Source of the DNA: Larkinella sp965227735
Lineage (GTDB): Bacteria; Bacteroidota; Bacteroidia; Cytophagales; Spirosomataceae
Reading direction: 5' to 3'
NCBI RefSeq assembly: GCF_965227735.1
Contig: NZ_OZ245776.1
Location: 496,001-560,000 of the forward strand
DNA: 64,000 nucleotides
The notes beneath the pieces were generated by a model. That model was not told where the DNA came from and did no database searches. It saw only the letters and a program-made list of their open reading frames with translations. Position 1 is the first letter of the stretch. Every line of letters starts with the position of its first letter. This document shows, piece after piece, positions 58,301 through 64,000 of this stretch. Position numbers and translations under genes: made by a program.

Positions 58301-58673
58301 GACCACCCAGACCCGGTGCCGCGGTTTTGGTGATGTCTTTAAATTTCAATCCACCCAGATTCAGGTAGAGTTTATTGGGTTTCAGGTTGGCCGTAAAAAA
58401 CAGATCATCCAGGCCATCGTTATTCAGATCGCCGACGGCAACACCGCCCCCGTTGTAGAAATACTCGTAGGATAAGACGTTCAGGCTTTCGTTTTCGTCG
58501 ATGTCGTTGCTGAAATCGATGGCGGTTTGTTTCGGAGAAAGAAGTTGAAAAAGAGTCGATTGGGCTTGCAAAAATGAAACCGGGAGACACAACAACACTA
58601 GCCCTACCTTACACAACCATGCTGCTTTAAAACCGGATGCGCATACTTTATATTTCGAACCGAGGACAATCAT
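55323..58673 (-). CDS. Secreted FG-GAP/VCBS-repeat protein with ASPIC/UnbV domain (copy 2)
   Basis: 1,116 residues with a signal peptide whose core is VGLVLLCLPVSFLQAQ near residue 25-38. The same architecture as copy 1: N-terminal FG-GAP blades (VGDLNNDGLDDLFFTAN, DVNGDGLLDIYVCYSGKG), a central ASPIC/UnbV-like segment (LHFGLDQATTVDSIRVIWPD) and C-terminal blades (DFDHDGFMDVLLLGNKSDNR). The frame has no octamer insertion; the equivalent place reads DKTAHYFPEEENGFWFSI. It lies between susD and the vanadium-peroxidase gene, overlapping the latter by 4 nt. Confidence 0.88.
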   Translation of the reverse strand: MIVLGSKYKVCASGFKAAWLCKVGLVLLCLPVSFLQAQSTLFQLLSPKQTAIDFSNDIDENESLNVLSYEYFYNGGGVAVGDLNNDGLDDLFFTANLKPNKLYLNLGGLKFKDITKTAAPGLGGRAGGWKTGVSMADVNGDGLLDIYVCYSGKGEDDKRRNQLFINQGVSSDGSVRLAEQAKSYGLDDPGYSTQSAFFDFDNDGDLDMMLLNHNVKKYDNMELAKLRNEVDELAGNKLYENRDNHFVDVTKKAGIHQYPLTFGLGMAIADVNQDGWPDIYVTNDYNESDYLYINQKNGTFKDETQHSFRHLAQFSMGIDIADYNNDGLPDMMSLDMLPEDNRRQKLLQLQENYESFELMVQQKLYKQYMRNMLQLNNGDGTFSEIAQAAGVSNTDWSWAPLLADFDNDGYKDLFITNGYLRDYTNKDFLKYWGDYKVQKAIKRESIQLMDLIRAMPSTKLPNYIFKNNRDLTFANKQTDWGFQTASISNGAVYADLDNDGDLELVVNNINEPAFVYQNLTREQLKTSYIQLKLVSAGKNKQAVGAKVTVYTQGGLQYQEQQPVRGYLSSQSARLHFGLDQATTVDSIRVIWPDQTEQKLVQVAANQVLTITQPTNAPKSKGVVGQKNKPGIFQKTGKIISFLHEGYNENDFKRQPLMLFMYSQVGPVLAKGDVNKDGLDDLFIGGDKNTNGKIWLQQADGTFKKIEELTIGDENVSALSAAVFFDANGDGYDDLYVAKGGYSLFEPNTPSLQDVLYINDGKGNLKLVTTALPVLTASSKSCVRVVDFDGDGDQDLFVAGRVIPGRYPEPPTSYLLENNGKGQFKTVKTPFSNIGMVTDAQWEDLDGDGRKDLILCGELMPIKVFANTKDGFVDKTAHYFPEEENGFWFSITVADVNGDGKKDIIAGNLGINSQLKYSKKEPAELVYADFDKNGSIDPFFNFYVQGTSYPFVSRDELNDQIFPMRRKFGYYKDYSTATINDIFSADDLAKAKKMTATECRSVCFLAKDGAFVKQILPLPAQFSPVTKSLVEDFDHDGFMDVLLLGNKSDNRLKIGSLDANYGCLLKGDGKGGFSYVSQPESGLSVIGDVKAVVELQVKQQKYLIIGAFNEPVQVYKK

Positions 58674-58738
58674 GGTAGCTTAAAACGAAAAACTTCAACA
58701 GAAGAAGTTGAAGTTAAGGTAATTTCTGAAACAAATAA

Positions 58739-58775
58739 AAAAAGGGAAGGCACCATCCGGCGACCCTCCCTTTTT
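58739..58775 (-). terminator. Stem-loop after susD copy 2
   Basis: AAAAAGGGAAGG (58739-58750) pairs with CCCTCCCTTTTT (58764-58775) with one mismatch and a 13-nt loop, starting 7 nt past the susD stop. On the minus strand it ends in a T run, so an intrinsic terminator or attenuator is likely, reducing transcription into the FG-GAP and peroxidase genes. Confidence 0.75.
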
Positions 58776-58782
58776 CCTGAGC

Positions 58783-60369
58783 TTACTTATCCCACCATAC
58801 CCGGCCGGTGAGCAAATCACCACCCGTCAGGCGGCTAACGGCTTCGGTGTAACTGGTTTTGTTATTGATGATTTCCGTTGAGAGGTAAATCATCCGGCGC
58901 GGAATGGTTGCGTTCGTCACATTCCCCGGATAATTGACCGGCGTCAGCGTCGGATAACCCGACCGGCGCCAGTTGATCCAGGTTTCAACGAAGTCCATGT
59001 AGCTACCCGTTGCCAGCCAGTACTGCGTATTGATGGCATTCAGCGAAGCTTCCGTTGACGTCACGTTCAGCGGATTGGCGGCTACGTAGGCAGCAGCGGC
59101 TGCGGGCGTGATGGCTGCGGTGGCATCCAGTTGCGAGAGCGACGTCATGGCGGCCGTTACGCCGTTGGCATAGTGTTCGGCGGCCGTTCCCGGCACGTTC
59201 CAACCCCGCACTTTGGCTTCCGCCAGCAGCAGTTCGGTTTGCGCGTAGGTCATCGTTTCCAGCGTGCCGTTGCGTTTCAGGTAAACCGAGATGCGTGGCC
59301 GGGAGTATTTCCCGAGGGGTGCCACGTCGTTGCCGGTTCCGGTTGCTCCCGGATAGCCCGCCGACGTTCTGATGTCACGGGCACCTCCGCTCAGGTCGTA
59401 GCCATTGGGCAATCCAACCTGAACAGCCGGATCGTTGCCCCCCACCAGTGTCTGAAGCGCATTGTTGGCCAAGCCCGGCTGCGGCACTTCGGCAATGGCA
59501 CTCAAACGCGGATCATTGGTCGTTTTCAGGGCATCGATGAAGGTCTTCGACCACCGCAATTCCCGGAAGTCATCCGCAACCTGGTACACGTTGAAAATCC
59601 CGGAGGTCGCATTGTTGGCATCCGAAACGATTTTCGCGTTGTCGTCGTTGGACGTAAACACCCCACCCGTAGCGGCTTTTTCGGCCCAGGTTTTCGCCGT
59701 GGCCGGATCGACTTTAGTCAGTCGCATGGCCGCGCGCAACATCAGCGAATAGCCCAGCTTTTTCCACTTGGCGATGTCGCCGGCATAATACAAATCACCG
59801 GTTGGTTTCAGCTTGGTGGCATCCAGGGCGGCCGTTGCCTGCTCGAGCTCGGTCAGAATAGCCGTATAAATCGACTGCTGCGTGTCGTATTTCGGGTTCG
59901 CAACGCCTTCTTTCACCTTGAAAGCTTCGCTATACGGAATATCGCCGTAGACGTCGGTAGCCCGCTGCATGTTCATGGCCTGCATGATCCGGCCGACGTT
60001 GTAGAGGTTCGTATACTGCTCCTTCCCTTTCGTCAGGCTAATCATTTCGGCCAAAACCGTACCGATGCTGTAGGCCCGGCTAAACAGGCTGCCCTGATAG
60101 CTGGTCGAATTCTGGGTATTTACATACTTATCACCATTCCCGTAATAGGTAAAGGTCGACGCCAGAACCTGCATCGAAGTGCTTTGGTACAGAATCCCAT
60201 CGTAGCCCAGGTTGATATACGACATCTGGGCGTTGGGCAAAAAGAAGTTCGGGTCCCAGGTTGACTCACTCGACCGCGTCGGGTCGGTGTTGATGTCGTC
60301 AAATTTATCGGTACAGCTTGTCGCACAAACCAGCAACATCGCTGCTATATAGATTGAAGTTCTCTTCAT
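58783..60369 (-). CDS. SusD/RagB-family surface lipoprotein (copy 2)
   Basis: 528 residues from the ATG at 60369, 9 nt after the susC stop; a TTG three codons upstream is less likely. The lipoprotein signal ends CATSC followed by TDKFDDI, with acidic residues typical of surface export. Core motifs: NVGRIMQAMNMQRATDVYGD, IAKWKKLGYSLMLRAAMRLT and a C-terminal segment beginning FVETWINWRRSGYP. Same subfamily as copy 1, so a related glycan is likely. Confidence 0.93.
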   Translation of the reverse strand: MKRTSIYIAAMLLVCATSCTDKFDDINTDPTRSSESTWDPNFFLPNAQMSYINLGYDGILYQSTSMQVLASTFTYYGNGDKYVNTQNSTSYQGSLFSRAYSIGTVLAEMISLTKGKEQYTNLYNVGRIMQAMNMQRATDVYGDIPYSEAFKVKEGVANPKYDTQQSIYTAILTELEQATAALDATKLKPTGDLYYAGDIAKWKKLGYSLMLRAAMRLTKVDPATAKTWAEKAATGGVFTSNDDNAKIVSDANNATSGIFNVYQVADDFRELRWSKTFIDALKTTNDPRLSAIAEVPQPGLANNALQTLVGGNDPAVQVGLPNGYDLSGGARDIRTSAGYPGATGTGNDVAPLGKYSRPRISVYLKRNGTLETMTYAQTELLLAEAKVRGWNVPGTAAEHYANGVTAAMTSLSQLDATAAITPAAAAAYVAANPLNVTSTEASLNAINTQYWLATGSYMDFVETWINWRRSGYPTLTPVNYPGNVTNATIPRRMIYLSTEIINNKTSYTEAVSRLTGGDLLTGRVWWDK

Positions 60370-60378
60370 GGTTCTCAA

Positions 60379-63300
60379 TTATTTTTTAAACCGGGCATTT
60401 AAGGTGAAACCAAACGTTCTGGTCGAGGGCAACTGGGCACCTTCCGTTCCGGCGTAGCGCAGGTCGGACGAGAAACCGGCTTCTGGATCGAAGTTTTCGG
60501 TGTGCTTCAGCAGCGTAGCCAGGTTACGACCAACCAGTGATAAGGATAGGTCTTCAAACGGCAGTTTGCTACCCGTAAACCATTTTTCCGGCAGGTGATA
60601 GCTCAGAACGACCTGGCGCAGCTTAATGAAATCGGCATTGAACACGTTCAGTCTGGAAATGTTGGTCACCAGCGCCGGGTAGTAGGTATAGGCCGGTACA
60701 TTGCGGGTGTTGGTTTCGCCGGTTGCCAGCACACCCGAAGCCACGACTCCGGTTTCACGGCCTTCGAGGGTCATCTTGTGCAAACCGTCCACGATGGAAT
60801 AGTGGTTGGTGGCCGACAGCACTTTTGCGCCAAATTTATAATCAAACAAGAACGAAAGTCCAAAGTTTCCGTAGTTGAAGCTGTTGTTCAAACCACCGTA
60901 TACTTTCGGAATAGCCGATCCCATGGGCGTCAGTGCTCCTCTTTCCGGAACCCCGTTAGCACCGACGATGACCTGGCCGTTGGCGTTATATTTGTAATCA
61001 TACGCCATAATTTGCGCGGCTGGCAAACCTTTCACGTGGGCGATGTTCCCGTTCAGAGGCCGGTAGGTTCCCAGTCCGAGGGTAGTCGTACCGCCATCGC
61101 CGTCGATGTCCACAATCGTATTTTTGACGTTGGTGATGTTGAACGACACATCCCATTTGAACGATTTGTTCACAATCGGCGTACCGGTGATCAACAACTC
61201 AAGCCCGGTATTTTTGGTCGACCCCAGGTTCAGAACCCGCGACGAGTACCCGGTGGTGGGCGACAACGGACCGCTCACAATTTCATCCTTGGTTTCCCGG
61301 TTGAAATAAGCGAAGTCGATTCCCAGGCGGTTTTGCAAAAACTTAGTTTCAAAGCCAATTTCAAACTCTTTCAACCGGAACGGTTTCAGGTTGAGGTTGG
61401 GCAACTGTGAACTAAATCCGCCCTGTGGAACGCCATTGATGGTGTTGCCCAGCGAATAATACTGGCTCGTCAGGTAGGCGTCAAACGCTTCACCGCTGGT
61501 CTGGGCATACGACGCCCGTAGTTTACCAAAATCCAGAGAAGGCACTTTAAACAATTCGGAGAACACTAAACTGGCTGAAACCGAAGGAGCAAAAATGCCC
61601 CGGTTGGCCGACGGCAGAGTCGAGTAGATGTCGTAACGACCCGTGGTCGACAGCGTCAGGAAGTTTTTGTAGTCAAAATCCGCCGTGTAATAGGCCGATT
61701 GAACCTGCCGTTCGTTAAATCCATAAGACTGCCCTTTGGTCAGCGTGTTCGAGAGGGTATACAGGTACGGAATGCTCAGACTACCGCCCGAAACCCCAAC
61801 ACTCTCGGCTCTGTTTTTTCTGAGGTTGGCACCCAGCGCCATATTCAGGTTCAAATCTGGAAGCAGCTTGCGGTTAATTCCCAACAAACCGTCGATGTTC
61901 ATCTCGTGTTTCTGCTCTTTGCTGTAATTGACGCTGCCTAGCCGCGAATAAGCGGTACCGTAAGGTGTCACACCAAAGCCGCCGTCATTGATCAGGTCAT
62001 ACCCAATCCGGCCCTGCAGGTAAATCCAGTCAGCAAATTGGTATTTACCGGTTATGGCTGAAATCAGGCGTTTCCGGTCCAGGCTGCTTTTATACTGATT
62101 AACGACAAACCAAGGGTTGGTTTTGTACGTATCATCACTGAACGTCAATTCATTCCCCGTTACGGGATCGAAACCGGGTTTCAAAGCGGCCTGGTTGAAA
62201 CTTGTGGCGAGCAGCATAATCCCATAGTTCGGGTTCTGAGGGGCATCGCTCAAAGCTGGCCGGTTTTTATCCTGCTGATCGATGTAATTCCCCATAATGG
62301 TCACATCGAACTTGTCAGTAACTTTCTGATTCACATTGAGGTTGATGGTTTTGCGTTTCATACCGCTGTTCCGAACAGTGGTTTGGGCATCCATCGATGA
62401 CAGGGACAACCGGAAACTGGTTTGCTCATTTCCGCCTGACATCGCCACGGTATTTGTCAAGGTGGCGGCTGTCCGGTAGAAGTTCTCAATGTTGTCTTTT
62501 ACCGGCGAATACGGATATTGTTTGCCGTCGAACTGGGTATACATGGCACCATCCATTTTTTCGCCCCAGCTATAAATCCCCGAATTTCGGGCACTGTTGA
62601 CGTCGGTCGGCCGTTTGCCCTGCGTTCCCTGACCGTATTCATACTGATAGTCGGTCCAGTTGATTACCTTGTCAAATTGCATGTTTCCGTTGTATTCCAC
62701 CGACAGACCGGAGTTTTTGCTGCCGCCTTTGGTCGTAATCAGAATAACCCCGTTGGCCGCCCGCGTACCATACAGGGCCGCAGCCGTAGCCCCTTTCAAC
62801 ACCGTCATGGTTTCGATATCGTCCGGGTTGATGTTGGCAATCCCGTCCCCGTTGTTGTTTCCGCCCCACTCTCCGGCGTTTCCGCGCGAAGAGTTGTCCA
62901 TCGGAACCCCGTTGATGACAAACAAGGGACTACCACCACTGAAGTTGCTCACCCCCCGGAGGTTGATCCGGGACGACGAACCGGGACCACCGGTTCCGGG
63001 CGTGATGCTCAAACCGGCCACCCGCCCCTGCAGGGAGTTGATGACGTTGGTTTCCCGCGCCTGGTTGACCGAAGAGGCATCGATGGTCGTTACGGAATAT
63101 CCCAGCGAACGCGTGTCCCGTTTGATCCCCAAAGCCGTTACGACGACTTCCTCCAGCGAAGCATCGCCGGGTTGCAACTGAACATCAATGTTCGAGCGGT
63201 TTCCAACGGCAATTTCCTGTTTTGCGTAGCCAATATAGGAAAACACCAGAATGGCGTTATCGTCGGGAACCACAATGCGGAAGCTTCCATTTCCATCGGT

Positions 63301-63492
63301 GTTGGTGCCTCGTGTCGTTCCCTTTATGGTGACCGTTGCGCCAGCCAGCCCGTTCCCTTTCTCGTCCGACACCTTCCCGGTAACTGCTTTATCCACAGCC
63401 CATGAAGGTGAAGCCGCAAAGAGTAGCCAGGCTCCGGCAAAGACAAAAACCTTTAAGCAGGTTTTAAGTAGTTTTTGTTTCATAAACTTCAT
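60379..63492 (-). CDS. SusC/RagA-family TonB-linked outer-membrane transporter (copy 2)
   Basis: 1,037 residues with signal peptide (core VFVFAGAWLLFAASPSWA, cut near residue 32). Regulatory-like domain about 35-115 (GKVSDEKGNGLAGATVTIKG), TonB plug with EEVVVTALGIKRDTRSLGYSV and LKGATAAALYGTRAANGVIL, then barrel ending FTLNARFKK. It imports oligosaccharides with the SusD that follows it. A second ATG lies three codons downstream. Similar to copy 1 but clearly diverged. Confidence 0.95.
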   Translation of the reverse strand: MKFMKQKLLKTCLKVFVFAGAWLLFAASPSWAVDKAVTGKVSDEKGNGLAGATVTIKGTTRGTNTDGNGSFRIVVPDDNAILVFSYIGYAKQEIAVGNRSNIDVQLQPGDASLEEVVVTALGIKRDTRSLGYSVTTIDASSVNQARETNVINSLQGRVAGLSITPGTGGPGSSSRINLRGVSNFSGGSPLFVINGVPMDNSSRGNAGEWGGNNNGDGIANINPDDIETMTVLKGATAAALYGTRAANGVILITTKGGSKNSGLSVEYNGNMQFDKVINWTDYQYEYGQGTQGKRPTDVNSARNSGIYSWGEKMDGAMYTQFDGKQYPYSPVKDNIENFYRTAATLTNTVAMSGGNEQTSFRLSLSSMDAQTTVRNSGMKRKTINLNVNQKVTDKFDVTIMGNYIDQQDKNRPALSDAPQNPNYGIMLLATSFNQAALKPGFDPVTGNELTFSDDTYKTNPWFVVNQYKSSLDRKRLISAITGKYQFADWIYLQGRIGYDLINDGGFGVTPYGTAYSRLGSVNYSKEQKHEMNIDGLLGINRKLLPDLNLNMALGANLRKNRAESVGVSGGSLSIPYLYTLSNTLTKGQSYGFNERQVQSAYYTADFDYKNFLTLSTTGRYDIYSTLPSANRGIFAPSVSASLVFSELFKVPSLDFGKLRASYAQTSGEAFDAYLTSQYYSLGNTINGVPQGGFSSQLPNLNLKPFRLKEFEIGFETKFLQNRLGIDFAYFNRETKDEIVSGPLSPTTGYSSRVLNLGSTKNTGLELLITGTPIVNKSFKWDVSFNITNVKNTIVDIDGDGGTTTLGLGTYRPLNGNIAHVKGLPAAQIMAYDYKYNANGQVIVGANGVPERGALTPMGSAIPKVYGGLNNSFNYGNFGLSFLFDYKFGAKVLSATNHYSIVDGLHKMTLEGRETGVVASGVLATGETNTRNVPAYTYYPALVTNISRLNVFNADFIKLRQVVLSYHLPEKWFTGSKLPFEDLSLSLVGRNLATLLKHTENFDPEAGFSSDLRYAGTEGAQLPSTRTFGFTLNARFKK

Positions 63493-64000
63493 TATTAGGA
63501 TTGTTTTAGGTGAATATAAGTAAAAAGCGCATTCGATTCAAGCAGGAAAACAGGGGGTTAACGTGTCGATTTCCAGACCATTATAGCCTAAAAAAAGCGA
63601 CTCGACTTCCAGATATTACTGAAAAAGATAAAAAAACAGGCAGAAGATTCTGTACGATGGGTGATTAACTGCAAATATATTCCTTTTTTAAAAAATTTAA
63701 TAATACCGGCATTAATTTTAAATTAATGTTGAATTTATACAGTTCATCCTTGAAATTACCCGGAACGCATCATGTCCGTCTCAAGAGGCACAAGATTGTA
63801 CTTTAATAATAAAAATGCAGCAATTTTACTCTCGAACTCGTTACCGATTGGTACTTTAGAAATTCCCGGACGCACTGACGTTTATAGCCGGGATGTTCCG
63901 GAATGGCTGAAGAGTCCCGGAATTTTCATGTTCTGGTTCTGCCATTCACGAGTCAAAAAAAATAATTAACAACCTAAATTTTTGCAGTGAGAACGTTACA
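63493..64000. other. 508-bp AT-rich region upstream of susC copy 2
   Basis: It contains the susC promoter candidate and a perfect 8-bp palindrome, ATTAATTT-T-AAATTAAT at 63711-63727. A plus-strand 65-codon frame at 63772-63969 has no recognisable family and is not called. No RNA gene seen. Confidence 0.6.
63672..63679 (-). promoter_or_regulatory. Candidate -7 element of susC copy 2
   Basis: The minus strand reads TATATTTG, matching TAnnTTTG, about 180 nt upstream of the ATG. It is followed upstream by a T/A tract at 63684-63695, as at the other susC. A -33 TTTG is not clear. Confidence 0.4.

Noticed and set aside
63772..63969. 65-codon plus-strand frame at the right end
   Set aside because: No family, no clear promoter and located in an AT-rich upstream region; cannot be supported.

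Overview
The window looks like chromosome of a Bacteroidota member, most likely order Cytophagales and plausibly family Spirosomataceae (Spirosoma/Larkinella-like). The placement rests on type IX secretion (T9SS) genes with a type-B C-terminal sorting domain, two SusC/SusD pairs, FG-GAP/UnbV secreted proteins, and -7 elements of the TAnnTTTG type. The genus is inference only. All but one of about 31 protein genes lie on the minus strand, so the text runs from high to low coordinates where transcription is described. No rRNA, tRNA or CRISPR array was seen.

Region 63.5-44.1 kb holds two tandem copies of one four-gene cassette: SusC, SusD, a ~1,110-residue FG-GAP/UnbV protein, and a vanadium-haloperoxidase/PAP2-type enzyme with all metal- or phosphate-binding residues present. 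In both copies a stem-loop separates susD from the FG-GAP gene. A palindromic MITE-like element flanked by 12-bp direct repeats sits at the end of the second cassette. The strand continues into a GH20 hexosaminidase with a PA14 domain, a GH29 alpha-L-fucosidase and a secreted alpha/beta-hydrolase.

Region 36.9-32.6 kb is an L-fucose catabolic operon of the oxidative (non-phosphorylating) kind: a 3-deoxy-fuconate-type FAH hydrolase, fuconolactonase, fucose dehydrogenase, FucP permease and mutarotase. It is divergent from a lone Uma2-family gene, the only plus-strand gene. The pathway is expected to end in pyruvate and lactate, and L-lactate oxidation genes (lutA, lutB, lutC) follow at 31.6-27.4 kb. 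lutA is separated from lutBC by an inserted module: a small membrane protein, an Xre regulator, a frameshifted zeta-toxin-like gene and a 51-residue protein. Extracellular fucose release, uptake, oxidation and lactate use are therefore encoded within about 16 kb.

Region 27.4-21.7 kb holds an acetyltransferase, cytidylate kinase, an FAD oxidoreductase and an outer-membrane beta-propeller/barrel protein ending in a clear terminator.

Region 21.2-0.02 kb is a SprB/SprF-like locus. A 5,590-residue T9SS-exported repeat adhesin is followed at 5 nt by a PorP/SprF protein, a PorE-like OmpA protein and a second PorP/SprF protein. The adhesin holds 17 nearly identical ~164-167-residue units arranged partly in a 1,494-bp higher-order repeat, plus 11 shorter Ig-like units and DUF11 domains.
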